Source of the DNA: a virus
Length of the DNA stretch: 41,252 bases
Virus record (IMG/VR): IMGVR_UViG_3300033148_002564
Location: 1-41,252 of that record
Strand: one strand, 5' to 3'
Both the position numbers and the translations under genes were made by a program. Under the pieces are notes generated by a model. That model was given only the letters and a program-made list of their open reading frames with translations, did not search any database and was not told the origin of the DNA. Below, piece after piece: positions 29,311 to 38,745 of this stretch (the first letter of the stretch is position 1; each line of letters begins with the position of its first letter).

Positions 29311-30335
29311 TAAATTTAAGAAAATATCAGGAACGAGGGAAGCATTGTTTTATACAAAGATTGAGATGTGCTGATAGATGCTTGAAAATATTTGATGCAT
29401 ATCCGTTAAAGAATTTTAAAGGCTTGGATAGGTTTTATTGGGGCGACCATCCAAAAGACGGCAATCCTCGTAAGAACTCACTACTAACAGAAGCAACCAA
29501 GATACAAAACTATGCATGGTGGCATGGGCTTGCGCCAAGAGTTTATGAAATAAAGAAAATAGTTGATGCAGGCAGAAAGTATTGGGCGCAAGAGCAAGAG
29601 TATATCGAGGGAAACACTAACCCAGTGGAAACACAAAATACTTATGAGAAGGTAAAGCAGTTAGGTAATACATACGGTTATGAGAATGCTAAGGACGATG
29701 TATCTATGTATGATGTAAGAGATAATAAACTGCTGGACTATAACACATTCTTTTTTTCTAAAAACCACAAGGAAAAGATAATTGATTTATACAGAGATAA
29801 GGGCCGGTATGGTAAAATTTACTATCATAAAATACCTGAACTTGGATTGAATAAAGGACCGAGAGACAATGACCAGCGAGTAAAAGAAATGAAGCTGAAA
29901 GATATAGACTTTAAGAAAAAATCAGTTATTGATGTAGGTTGTGCAGGTGGTTACTTTTTGCGGTACGCAAAAGATAATGGGGCTAAAGAAGTGCTTGGCG
30001 TTGATACTCCCGATACCGTAGAGGCTGCTTTTATAGCCAATAATGAATTAGGCTATTGGGATATTGATTATAGAAATAGAGATTTGACACAGCCTTATAC
30101 TGCTGATGATAAGGTATTCGATATTGCTTTCTTTTTGAGCATGAATTTTCACGTTCCTATACCTGACGTTGTTAAAAAGGCTAAGACAGTTATCTACGAG
30201 GACAATTCAAAAGACTCGCGGCATAAAGAACAGATACAAGATGAGTGGAAACAGTGGTTTAAGAACATTAAGTTTATCGGTTTTAGCACTGATCACGACA
30301 AAGAGGGTAAGGCGGTTTATCATTGTTACAAATAA
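29307..30335 (+). CDS. Methyltransferase with unusual N-terminal domain
   Basis: A 342-residue protein. Residues 200-342 are a class I SAM methyltransferase (SVIDVGCAGGYFLRYAKDNG, EVLGVDTPD, DIAFFLSMNFHVP). The first 190 residues (HCFIQRLRCADRCLKIFDAY, QEQEYIEGNTNP) have the feel of a degenerate kinase-like lobe, but I cannot confirm it. ATGA overlap with the previous gene. Confidence 0.75.
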   Translation: MINLRKYQERGKHCFIQRLRCADRCLKIFDAYPLKNFKGLDRFYWGDHPKDGNPRKNSLLTEATKIQNYAWWHGLAPRVYEIKKIVDAGRKYWAQEQEYIEGNTNPVETQNTYEKVKQLGNTYGYENAKDDVSMYDVRDNKLLDYNTFFFSKNHKEKIIDLYRDKGRYGKIYYHKIPELGLNKGPRDNDQRVKEMKLKDIDFKKKSVIDVGCAGGYFLRYAKDNGAKEVLGVDTPDTVEAAFIANNELGYWDIDYRNRDLTQPYTADDKVFDIAFFLSMNFHVPIPDVVKKAKTVIYEDNSKDSRHKEQIQDEWKQWFKNIKFIGFSTDHDKEGKAVYHCYK

Positions 30336-30337
30336 AA

Positions 30338-30733
30338 ATGCGTTTAGATATAGGTTGTGGGCCCCAAACAGCAAAAGGATACGAAGGATTGGATAAACAA
30401 GATTTCGGTCAGAAATATGTCATTGATTTAGATAAAGAAAGTATACCATTAGAGAATGAGTCAGTTGACGCCATTAGGTCAATGCATTTTTTGGAACACA
30501 CGTATAATACAAAAATGGTAATGAGTGAGATGTTAAGAGTGTTAAAAAAAGGTAGTAAAATCGAGTTGGTAGTCCCTGGACCAACGAATCTTGGGTATCG
30601 AGATATAGACCATGTCAAGTATTTTAATGAGGGAACTTTTAAATGTTTACATAAAACATTTTGTATTGAGCTGAAAGAATGTGTAACAAATAGTAGAGGT
30701 GACATTTACGCGTTAATAAAAAAGATGTCATGA
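30338..30733 (+). CDS. Small SAM-dependent methyltransferase
   Basis: A 131-residue minimal class I methyltransferase: MRLDIGCGPQTAKGYEGLD (motif I and acidic strand), VDAIRSMHFLEHTYN and EMLRVLKKGSKIELVVPGP are diagnostic of the Methyltransf_11 type. The ATG at 30338 begins the SAM-binding strand; the longer TTG start adds nothing conserved. Confidence 0.85.
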   Translation: MRLDIGCGPQTAKGYEGLDKQDFGQKYVIDLDKESIPLENESVDAIRSMHFLEHTYNTKMVMSEMLRVLKKGSKIELVVPGPTNLGYRDIDHVKYFNEGTFKCLHKTFCIELKECVTNSRGDIYALIKKMS

Positions 30734-31836
30734 GTAAAGAAATGTGGAAACCATTAAGAATATGGAATTATCCATGGCATACTTCACATCAATTTTCGTT
30801 AATGTCAAGTATACCATATAGTGAATGGTATCTGTATGAACCACCATATAGACGATGGGGATATGAAGCCAGACCATTACCGGCCAATGCAAGATTTGTA
30901 GGTTTTTATGATAAAGGTAAATACGATTTAGCCATACTTCATGTAGACGGAGAGTGTGCAGACCCAGAAAATCGCAAGGGAGACATGTACCGTAAAGCTA
31001 ACAAGCTGATACAAGACATACCAAAAATAGTAATCAATCACGGAACGCCTTATTTGCCGGAGGTATTTGGCAAATACTTTAAGCACTTGCAGGACGAAAA
31101 AACAGTGTTCAATGAGAGTGTACGAATGTGTAAAAATAAAATGAAGGTGTTAATAGGCGATAATCCAATGGTGGTTAATTCGAAGAAGGCAGCGAAGGAT
31201 TGGGGATTTGGTACACCTATAATCCATGGCATGTATGGAAACCCTGAGGAGGAGTATTGGGACTTGAAAAAAGAAAATAATGTGGTGTTTATAGTGTCAG
31301 TATCAGGTTGGCCATATTACTACAACAGGCGAGTAATGGAAGATATACGAACACGATTACACGATAGTGGTATAAAAATAAGACAGATGCGAGTAGATAT
31401 AACACCGAGAAGCTTTGACGAGTACAGAACAGAGCTTGGTAAAACTTTAATTGGTGTATTCCCGTTCAGAGAAAGCCCTATGCCACGTTCACGAACAGAG
31501 TTAATGTTATCCGGTGGGTGCGTTGTTACAACAAAAACGCATGATATAGGAGATATGTTTAATGGACTAGAGTTTAAAAAGACACATGACGGTAAGTTTA
31601 TAAAAGACGAAACTGGGCAGATTATACCAAATACCAAGCCTGATGAGGCAGAGGTGGTATGGTGTGATTTGGATAACGCTATAGACGGGGCAGTAAAAGT
31701 ACAATGGCTATATGCAAACCCTGACATAGCTATGAAAATCGGGCAGAATGGTAAAAAGAAAGCACAAGAATTATTTAGCTATGAGAGGTATAGGAATGAT
31801 TGGTATAATTTACTAAAGAAGGAGAATGTTTTATGA
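30730..31836 (+). CDS. GT4-like glycosyltransferase
   Basis: A 368-residue glycosyltransferase of the GT-B fold. Visible parts include KIVINHGTPYLPEVFG, NNVVFIVSVSGWPYYYNRRV (start of the donor domain), IGVFPFRESPMPRSRTELML then SGGCVVTTKTHDIGD. The PRSRTEL segment takes the place of the usual E-x7-E donor site. ATGA junctions at both ends show tight coupling. Confidence 0.8.
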   Translation: MSKEMWKPLRIWNYPWHTSHQFSLMSSIPYSEWYLYEPPYRRWGYEARPLPANARFVGFYDKGKYDLAILHVDGECADPENRKGDMYRKANKLIQDIPKIVINHGTPYLPEVFGKYFKHLQDEKTVFNESVRMCKNKMKVLIGDNPMVVNSKKAAKDWGFGTPIIHGMYGNPEEEYWDLKKENNVVFIVSVSGWPYYYNRRVMEDIRTRLHDSGIKIRQMRVDITPRSFDEYRTELGKTLIGVFPFRESPMPRSRTELMLSGGCVVTTKTHDIGDMFNGLEFKKTHDGKFIKDETGQIIPNTKPDEAEVVWCDLDNAIDGAVKVQWLYANPDIAMKIGQNGKKKAQELFSYERYRNDWYNLLKKENVL

Positions 31837-31940
31837 ACGAATGGCAGAAAAAGATAATGGAATATAAAATTCCTCTATGGTGGGTGCTGGGGGTAGTAAT
31901 ATTATACTTTGCTTTTAAGGGGTTTATTGTGTCGATATGA
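31833..31940 (+). CDS. 35-residue membrane peptide
   Basis: MNEWQKKIMEYKIPLWWVLG is followed by a hydrophobic helix (VVILYFAFKGFIVSI). It overlaps the genes on both sides as ATGA and has a good Shine-Dalgarno (AAGGAG), so it is very probably translated. It may anchor the sugar enzymes at the membrane. Confidence 0.65.
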   Translation: MNEWQKKIMEYKIPLWWVLGVVILYFAFKGFIVSI

Positions 31941-33868
31941 AAACAGGATTTATTCTTTTTCGTGATTATCATAATAGGCAGCAGATTGGCTCATCTCGAA
32001 TACGAGGTGACTGGGTGTTGAAATACTGGAAAGATGCGGAGCTATACCGTGAGGGAGAACAATATGACATAGAAATCTACCAAAAAGTATATTGGAACGG
32101 ACACATGAAAGCATCGCCAGCTATTAAGATACTTGATATATGCGTAGCTAAAGATACTTTAATAATGACAAGTATTGGCTGGAAAAGGGCGGATGAAATA
32201 GAGCCAGGAATGGAAGTATTAACGCATAACAACCAATATAAGAACGTTAAGAAGGTGTATACGCGGATAGGAGAAACTAAAACGTATAGAGCCGCACGAA
32301 TGCCGTGGATTAGGGCAACGGATAATCATCCATTTTTAGCTGCGGTAGGTAGTTATGATGGATATGGAAAGAGAGAAATGTATGAGCCAACATGGATTGC
32401 TGCTGGGAAGTTGAGTAAATGGGTGCGTCATAAGGGGGGGAGTTTATTGGTCAGTATGCCCTCACCTAGCCAAAAGACCAATGATTATAGCGTAGATGGC
32501 GATACAGCATGGGCAATAGGGTATTACATGGCAGAGGGTACAGTGGGTCATCATCAAGTGAGCTTTGCGATGCATAGAAAAGAGTTAAAACAACGAGAGA
32601 GAATAAGTAGGTATATAAATAGTCTAGGTAATAAGGTGTGTGAAAGGGATACTGATGATAATGGACATAGCGTTTACTTTTCAAATAAAGAATGGTTGTT
32701 GTTGGCTAGAGATATTGGTGTGAGTTTAAACAAAACTTTGCCAGCATTTGTGTATCATTTGCCTATTAAAGATAAATTGCAGGTACTGGCCGGTTATGTT
32801 TCTGGCGATGGATATGCTGGTGATGGTGGTGTAGGTGTAGCGTCTATATCACAGAAACTAGCTTTTGGGATGTGGAAGCTGTTTAGAGATTGTGGTTACA
32901 CAGCGTCTATACACTACGCTAAAAGAGACGGATATAGCTGTCGCTTTATTCATAAAAACGGTAAAGAGTATATTGGTAATCCGCAGTGGAAAATACAACT
33001 TAATCCATCAGAGTCAAAGAGATTTTTGCAGGACGTAGAAGTTTATAAGGATTACGATTATCAAGAGCCAAAGAGTAAAAATCACGAAGTTATAGAAAAA
33101 GATGGTAAGTTGCTACATCCATTAAGAAGCGTAGAAGATTTTGGAGAGGAGTTAGTTTACAACTTTGAGGTAGAAGATGATAACAGCTACGTTGCTAATG
33201 GTTACATAGTGCACAATTGCGATCCTGATTGGACTGAAAACCCTACAGTCAATGAAACAGTAAAGTATGTGGACGCTATAACTTGCCCTACAGAGCCGTT
33301 TGTTAAGCATTTTTCTAAATATACGGATAAGCCCATAGTCGTAATTCCTGACAGATTGGATATGGAATACTACAAAAAGCAGAAAGAGCATAAAGGTGAT
33401 GCTAAAAAGGTTGTATGGTTCGGATACTCGCATAATTCAGGTGTGCTACAGCAAGCCATACCTACGTTAAGGGAGCTAAAAATGAAACTAACTGTAATTA
33501 GCGATGACTTTAAGATATTTATAGGCAGTAATGATGACAAAGATTTGTTCAATTTTATAAAATATGATGAAAAAACAGTTAATCGTGATATAATAAAGCA
33601 TGGGGATATAGCTTTATTGCCACCAGCTACGTTAGACGATAACGGAGAAGTACCGTATCGTAGCAGATTTAAAAGTAATAATAAGACTATTAATTCTTGG
33701 GGATTAGGTTTGCCGGTAGCAACTAACGCCGAGGAACTGGAGCATTTTATTCCGGCGGTAAACAGAATAAAGGAAGCTGACGAACGCTGGGAAGAAGTAA
33801 AAGCAAAGTACGATTCAAAATTAAGTGTTATACAATACCTGGATTTAATAAAACAAATATATGGATAA
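31937..33868 (+). CDS. Glycosyltransferase interrupted by an intein
   Basis: A 643-residue precursor: residues 1-68 (N-extein), 69-427 (intein), 428-643 (C-extein). The spliced protein would be 284 residues, a GT-B-like glycosyltransferase (KKVVWFGYSHNSGVLQQAIP, ISDDFKIF, LPPATLDD, RFKSNNKTINSWGLGLPV). The intein sits within ILDI/CDPDW, a conserved-looking turn between strands of the N-terminal domain, so the enzyme would be inactive until splicing. ATGA overlaps the gene before. Confidence 0.85.
   Translation: MKTGFILFRDYHNRQQIGSSRIRGDWVLKYWKDAELYREGEQYDIEIYQKVYWNGHMKASPAIKILDICVAKDTLIMTSIGWKRADEIEPGMEVLTHNNQYKNVKKVYTRIGETKTYRAARMPWIRATDNHPFLAAVGSYDGYGKREMYEPTWIAAGKLSKWVRHKGGSLLVSMPSPSQKTNDYSVDGDTAWAIGYYMAEGTVGHHQVSFAMHRKELKQRERISRYINSLGNKVCERDTDDNGHSVYFSNKEWLLLARDIGVSLNKTLPAFVYHLPIKDKLQVLAGYVSGDGYAGDGGVGVASISQKLAFGMWKLFRDCGYTASIHYAKRDGYSCRFIHKNGKEYIGNPQWKIQLNPSESKRFLQDVEVYKDYDYQEPKSKNHEVIEKDGKLLHPLRSVEDFGEELVYNFEVEDDNSYVANGYIVHNCDPDWTENPTVNETVKYVDAITCPTEPFVKHFSKYTDKPIVVIPDRLDMEYYKKQKEHKGDAKKVVWFGYSHNSGVLQQAIPTLRELKMKLTVISDDFKIFIGSNDDKDLFNFIKYDEKTVNRDIIKHGDIALLPPATLDDNGEVPYRSRFKSNNKTINSWGLGLPVATNAEELEHFIPAVNRIKEADERWEEVKAKYDSKLSVIQYLDLIKQIYG
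32141..33217 (+). other. Intein with LAGLIDADG homing endonuclease
   Basis: A 359-residue intein starting at Cys69 (CVAKDTLIMTSIGWKRADEI), with block B TDNHPFL (Thr128, His131) and ending in YNFEVEDDNSYVANGYIVHN (penultimate His, terminal Asn427), followed by Cys+1. All splicing residues are present. Two LAGLIDADG motifs lie inside: WAIGYYMAEGTV (Glu200) and LAGYVSGDG (Asp291), so the homing endonuclease looks intact. Confidence 0.93.
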
Positions 33869-34016
33869 CATAAAGGACACAACAAATAATGAGGTTATAG
33901 ATGAATATTTGGAAAACATAGATAAAAATATCGAGAAGATAGAATGGGGTAAAATATCTATTGAGATACAAAATCGAAAAGCGGTTAGATTGGTAGAAGA
34001 AAAAAGCATCAAATGA
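33861..34016 (+). CDS. 51-residue acidic helical protein
   Basis: MDNIKDTTNNEVIDEYLENI then DKNIEKIEWGKISIEIQNRK: a short, highly charged helical protein. It starts inside the end of the glycosyltransferase gene (8-base overlap) and ends as ATGA with the next, so it is likely real. No family recognised. Confidence 0.55.
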   Translation: MDNIKDTTNNEVIDEYLENIDKNIEKIEWGKISIEIQNRKAVRLVEEKSIK

Positions 34017-34936
34017 GAATAAGCACACATGTAAATGTAAAGAATCCAAAACTAAACCAATTTCCATACTTAGAGGCCGTAAGAAGTTATTTAGCTTTTA
34101 GTGAGGAGGTAGTCGTTGTTGATGGAGGTAGTACGGACGGTTCAACAGAAGAAATACAGAAATTAAGCAAGGCGGTAAAGATAGTAAATTACGAATGGCC
34201 TGATAACTGGTTGTGGGACCAACTGGCTTATTCTACAAAGGTAGGCTACGACAACTGTAATGGCGACTGGGCTATTAAAATGGACTTAGATTATATAATA
34301 CATGATAACGATTATAAGGAGCTTAGAACACAACTGGAGAGGCTGTTGAGTCATACTGCTCCTGTACTGGCAGCAACATTCAACAAATCACAGTTTATAA
34401 CCGTAGATAGATATTTCAGTAAAGCAAGAACACATTTGGCTATAAATAAAAGAGACTGGGGGGATAAAGTAACTTACGGTGTAGCAAGAGATAAAGACCC
34501 TGATTTTATGTGGGCTATAATGAAAGAAGGCGAAACGAGAGGTAGCAGAGGGGCAATTCCTTATGGTACTACCATACAAGATTATGAAGGTATGCTATAT
34601 AAGGTGGGAGTACCGATACTATGTTATGACTTGACATTCATGACAAAAGAAAGGCTGGAACAATCAAGACCGGCATACTACATAGCCAAAGAAAGATATT
34701 ACTACCCTCATAAAAAAGAAATTAAAATAAGAGAGATAGCACCAGATATGTCAATGAATATACTGGAGAGGCAATTTCAAAGCAGGAAGGAAAGTAAGAC
34801 TCATATACCTTTAGCATTAAACGGGCATCCTAGTAATTTACATGGTAAGATAAAAGGTATGACTGAAGATATGTTCGGTTATAAGGCGTTTGGTTGGTTA
34901 GGGGATAATTATAAGGCGGTATATTTTAAATTATGA
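34013..34936 (+). CDS. GT2-type glycosyltransferase
   Basis: A 307-residue inverting glycosyltransferase of the GT-A fold. EEVVVVDGGSTDGSTEEIQK gives the nucleotide-binding strand and Asp cluster; WAIKMDLDYII contains the DxD metal site. The rest (KESKTHIPLALNGHPSNLHG) is an acceptor region. It ends as ATGA into the terminase small subunit gene, physically joining sugar and packaging genes. Confidence 0.85.
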   Translation: MRISTHVNVKNPKLNQFPYLEAVRSYLAFSEEVVVVDGGSTDGSTEEIQKLSKAVKIVNYEWPDNWLWDQLAYSTKVGYDNCNGDWAIKMDLDYIIHDNDYKELRTQLERLLSHTAPVLAATFNKSQFITVDRYFSKARTHLAINKRDWGDKVTYGVARDKDPDFMWAIMKEGETRGSRGAIPYGTTIQDYEGMLYKVGVPILCYDLTFMTKERLEQSRPAYYIAKERYYYPHKKEIKIREIAPDMSMNILERQFQSRKESKTHIPLALNGHPSNLHGKIKGMTEDMFGYKAFGWLGDNYKAVYFKL

Positions 34937-35301
34937 AATACAAAAACATAGAAGATTTACGCAATAAGATTGAAGAGTATTTTGAGTATTGCGAGAAAGA
35001 AAAGAAACGACCACAGAAAGCTAGTCTTTGTGTATTTTTAGATGTTAGTGATGCTTGGATTTCAAGAACTGTAAATGGTAAAGATAAACAAAAACGTAGA
35101 GCCATAAAAAAAGCTCATGAAGGAATAGAGGCGGCATGGGTGGACAGGCTGGATAAAGCCGCACCTGTCGGGGCTATCTTTTATCTAAAAAATGCTTTTA
35201 AGGAAACTTATAGAGATAGGCAAGAGCTTGATGTTGGGCAAGGTAAAAATCAAAAACCATTAAAAATAATCCATGTCCATCAAGGTAACAAGAATATATG
35301 A
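34933..35301 (+). CDS. Terminase small subunit
   Basis: A 122-residue DNA-packaging recognition protein. An N-terminal helix-turn-helix (RPQKASLCVFLDVSDAWISR) is followed by the helical oligomerisation part with the family signature AAPVGAIFYLKNAFKETYRD. It overlaps the large subunit gene by 29 bases, as expected for a terminase pair. Confidence 0.85.
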   Translation: MKYKNIEDLRNKIEEYFEYCEKEKKRPQKASLCVFLDVSDAWISRTVNGKDKQKRRAIKKAHEGIEAAWVDRLDKAAPVGAIFYLKNAFKETYRDRQELDVGQGKNQKPLKIIHVHQGNKNI

Positions 35302-36415
35302 CCAGAACATAGCAACCAAGAAAAGAATTGTAGTTAATCAAGGCGGTACTGGTTCAGGAAAAACTTGGTCGTTAGCTCAAATGTTTAATGTAAAGCTAAG
35401 ACAAGAAAAAAACATAACAATCAGTATATTAAGAAAAGCATTGCCTACTTTGAAAGCAACGGCAATGAAAGACTTTTTTACTATCATGAAAGATTTGGGT
35501 TATTACGATGTTAATAGCCATAACAAGACTGACATGATATATAGGTGTGGCAGTAACGAGGTTGAGTTTTTTGGAATGGACGATCCACAGAAAGCGAGAA
35601 GTAGAAAGCGTCATTATTTATGGTTGAACGAAGCAAACGAAATGACATGGGAAGATTACAAACAGTTATCCATGCGAACCAGTAAGCAGATATTTTTGGA
35701 CTATAACCCCAGTGATGAGTTTCATTGGATATACGAGAAACTAATACCGAGAGATGATTGTGAATTTATAAAATCAACATATCTTGATAATCCGTTTTTA
35801 GAACTTGAAAAGGTAAAGGAAATAGAAAGGTATAAAAAGACAGACCAAAACTACTGGCGTATTTATGGTCTTGGTGAAAGAGGCGTGAGTGAAACTACTA
35901 TTTATACTCACTGGGAATTTTGTGATAAGCTACCTGAAAACGATTTAATACATGGTTTGGATTTCGGGTTTAATCACCCGACAAGTTTAACTGATGTAGT
36001 GCTTAAAGATGATGATATCTATGCTAAGGAGAGAATACATCAAACTCATTTGACGACAGGTGATTTGATAGACTTGATGGCAGAAAAAAAAGTTAGTAAA
36101 AGCACCCCGATTTACGGTGATGCTGAAGACCCGAAAGCAATCGAGGAAATAAAACGGGCCGGATATAATATTAAGCCTTGCGTTAAAGGTAAGGGTTCGG
36201 TTAAGGCCGGTATAGACGCAATCAAGAAAAGAAAGTTTTATATAACTAAAGATAGTGTTAATGGATTGAAGGAAGTGAAAAGTTATCGGTGGCGTGAGAA
36301 AGACGAACATGTATTGGATGAGCCTGTAAAAATAAATGATGATTTCTTAGATTCGGTACGGTACGCGGTGTATACACACACTACACAACCACAGCCTGGT
36401 ATGTTTTTTGGTTGA
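35273..36415 (+). CDS. Terminase large subunit (PBSX-like)
   Basis: A 380-residue packaging motor. Walker A is GGTGSGKT (residues 24-31), Walker B YLWLNEAN, and the nuclease domain shows IHGLDFGFNHP, IYGDAEDPK and DDFLDSVRYAVY with the three metal-binding Asp. It is of the Terminase_3/PBSX type, which mostly packages by headful, agreeing with the circular assembly. Confidence 0.93.
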   Translation: MSIKVTRIYDQNIATKKRIVVNQGGTGSGKTWSLAQMFNVKLRQEKNITISILRKALPTLKATAMKDFFTIMKDLGYYDVNSHNKTDMIYRCGSNEVEFFGMDDPQKARSRKRHYLWLNEANEMTWEDYKQLSMRTSKQIFLDYNPSDEFHWIYEKLIPRDDCEFIKSTYLDNPFLELEKVKEIERYKKTDQNYWRIYGLGERGVSETTIYTHWEFCDKLPENDLIHGLDFGFNHPTSLTDVVLKDDDIYAKERIHQTHLTTGDLIDLMAEKKVSKSTPIYGDAEDPKAIEEIKRAGYNIKPCVKGKGSVKAGIDAIKKRKFYITKDSVNGLKEVKSYRWREKDEHVLDEPVKINDDFLDSVRYAVYTHTTQPQPGMFFG

Positions 36416-36422
36416 AATGGGG

Positions 36423-36428
36423 TATAGT
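36423..36428 (+). promoter_or_regulatory. Putative -10 box before the portal gene
   Basis: TATAGT 41 bases before the portal ATG; the 53-base gap is otherwise AT-rich and without a Shine-Dalgarno. Weak call. Confidence 0.3.
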
Positions 36429-36468
36429 AGTGGTAACGGAACAACCGATAGTGTTTTAACTTAAAAAT

Positions 36469-38745
36469 ATGAGCGCATTATCGGAAATCACAAAACAGGT
36501 ATTGAGTAAGTTTGGATATACGAAAGAACCCAACATAGCACACGTCCCATCTATCCCATACATAACATCGGGGCAAAAATCAGAAGACTACATTAAAGCA
36601 TATTCAGGCTGGGTATACGGTACTGTAAAAAGACGAGCCGAACAAATAGCAAATGTTGATATAAAATTGATGAGGGAAGGTAAGATGGGAACGGAGGAAG
36701 TATATGACCACCCAGCCAGTAAAGTATTAGATGAGGTAAATAATCAAATGACACGTTCGGAGTTAATGGAAATAACTAACCAGCATCTGGATTTAGCTGG
36801 TGAGTCTTTTTGGCATGTAGATAGAGGGGAAAGTGCTACTGGTGAACCGCAAAGTATATTACCTATGCTGCCTTATAAAATTAAAGTAGTACCAGGAAAA
36901 GATAGGCTGGTAAAAGGTTATATTTATTCAGTAAACGATGCTAACGGTACACCTAAAGAGATACCATTGGAGCCTGAAGAGGTCGTGTTCTTAAAAGAGC
37001 CTGACCCTAACAATTTATTTAGAGGAATGTCGGCAGTTAGAGCAGCGGCACAAACCATTGATGTTGACGATGACGCAGAAAAATGGAATTGGCATGCGTT
37101 TAAACACGGCACAAGTGCCAAGCCAGTATTTGAGACTGAACAAAGTTTAGGTGATGAACAGTTAGAGATGCTATATACAAAATTACAGGAGCATTGGTCC
37201 GGAGTAGAGAAAGCTAACAAGCCGATGATTATGCACTCCGGCTTAAAATCATCACAAGTTGGATTTAGCCCTAAAGATATGGAATATCTGAACGGTCAAA
37301 AATGGACACGAGATAAGATACTGTCATTGATTGGTGTAACTGGAACTATTTTAGGAATAACCGAAGATGTGAATAGAGCTAACGCCGAGGTAAACGAATA
37401 TGTATTTAATAAGTACATGGTAGTACCGAGAGTTAAAAAAATTGTTGGATACTTGAATGAGTTTTATCTACCTATGTTTAAAGGTACAGACTTTTTATAT
37501 TTCGCTATTGATGACCCAACACCACCTAACGTAGAACAAGAGACTAAGAAATATACGGCAGCTCTTGCCGGAGGTTCATGGATGACACCAAACGAAGTGA
37601 GAAAAGCGCAAAATTTGGAAGAAGTTGAAGGTGGAGATAGTTTATATGTACCAAACACGTTGGTTGCTATTGATGGAAAACCTGAACCTAAAGAATTAAA
37701 GTTTGAAAGTGTAGCTCACAAGCGAGCTTATTTGAAACGGCAAAAATCAAACAAATATGAGCAAGATATGACAGATAAAATAAACATAGCGGTAAGCGGT
37801 TTAATAGAAAGATTGATGAGTAAGGAAAAACCGTCATATAGGCAACTGGCGGAAAAAAAAGGTGGCTTTCATGACCAGCTGAAACAATATGCCGATAGTG
37901 AGGAGAAGACGTTTAAGCAAGTAATGCGAAAATACTTTAATGCTCAACAAAAAGAAGTATTGGGATTAGTACAGCAAAGATTTTCATTATCTAAAACATG
38001 GAAAAAGAAATCTCCTGTTAGTGACTTTTTGTTTAAGCCGAGTGATTGGAAAAGTATCGGTGTAGCATTAGTCATGCCATTATACAAAAAAATAATAGAT
38101 GACCGTGGTAATGAGGCTTTGTTCTTTATCGGTTCAAGTATCGGATTTAATATTGAAAGCCCAAGAGTGACAAATTACATTAAGCAACAAGGCGGTAAAC
38201 TCATAACCGATATAGACAAAACTACACTGAAAGACTTGCGTAAGACTTTAAGTGATGGTGCTGATAAAGGTGAAGGTATCCATAAACTGCAAAAGCGAGT
38301 TATGTCGGTATACGACAAAGCCAACGATGCCAGAGCGGAGAGCATCGCTCGAACAGAAGTTATAAAAGCGTCTAACTATGCTACCGAGGAAGGGTGGAAA
38401 CAATCAGGTGTAGTGGAGGGTAAAGAATGGTTGACGGCGGAAGATGAGCGAGTATGCCCGTGGTGTAATTACATGGACGAAAAAAGCGAGACATTAAAGC
38501 TGGGCAAGTCTTGGTTTAAGAGCGGAGATAAATTAACAGTAGATAACCAGACAACGGAATTTGACTCAAACATCCCTCATCCACCACTACACCCTCGTTG
38601 TCGTTGTACGATAGTGCCTGTATTAAAAGAAATAAAATCAGAAGTCAACAGAGCAAAACCAAAACCAACAGGCATAACTGAAAAGGATATTGACAAGCTA
38701 AATAAAAAACTAGCAAAGATAGATGAACTTACAGAAGATAAATAA
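36469..38745 (+). CDS. Portal protein fused to a MuF-like domain
   Basis: A 758-residue fusion. Residues 1-400 form an HK97-type portal (SGWVYGTVKRRAEQIANVDI, PLEPEEVVFLKEPDPNN, GISA-like GMSAVRAAAQTID, LGITEDVNRANAEV), the dodecameric DNA gate. Residues 560-715 are a MuF-like region: AESIARTEVIKASNYA (Thr629-Glu630), CPWC (663-666) and HPPLHPRCRCTIVPV. Portal-MuF fusions occur in several phage groups. MuF domains may be injected or carry toxins; no separate toxin domain is visible. Confidence 0.9.
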   Translation: MSALSEITKQVLSKFGYTKEPNIAHVPSIPYITSGQKSEDYIKAYSGWVYGTVKRRAEQIANVDIKLMREGKMGTEEVYDHPASKVLDEVNNQMTRSELMEITNQHLDLAGESFWHVDRGESATGEPQSILPMLPYKIKVVPGKDRLVKGYIYSVNDANGTPKEIPLEPEEVVFLKEPDPNNLFRGMSAVRAAAQTIDVDDDAEKWNWHAFKHGTSAKPVFETEQSLGDEQLEMLYTKLQEHWSGVEKANKPMIMHSGLKSSQVGFSPKDMEYLNGQKWTRDKILSLIGVTGTILGITEDVNRANAEVNEYVFNKYMVVPRVKKIVGYLNEFYLPMFKGTDFLYFAIDDPTPPNVEQETKKYTAALAGGSWMTPNEVRKAQNLEEVEGGDSLYVPNTLVAIDGKPEPKELKFESVAHKRAYLKRQKSNKYEQDMTDKINIAVSGLIERLMSKEKPSYRQLAEKKGGFHDQLKQYADSEEKTFKQVMRKYFNAQQKEVLGLVQQRFSLSKTWKKKSPVSDFLFKPSDWKSIGVALVMPLYKKIIDDRGNEALFFIGSSIGFNIESPRVTNYIKQQGGKLITDIDKTTLKDLRKTLSDGADKGEGIHKLQKRVMSVYDKANDARAESIARTEVIKASNYATEEGWKQSGVVEGKEWLTAEDERVCPWCNYMDEKSETLKLGKSWFKSGDKLTVDNQTTEFDSNIPHPPLHPRCRCTIVPVLKEIKSEVNRAKPKPTGITEKDIDKLNKKLAKIDELTEDK

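Noticed and set aside
33152-33885. Minus-strand frames within the intein-bearing gene
   Set aside because: They are antisense to a well supported gene and have no ribosome sites or recognisable domains.
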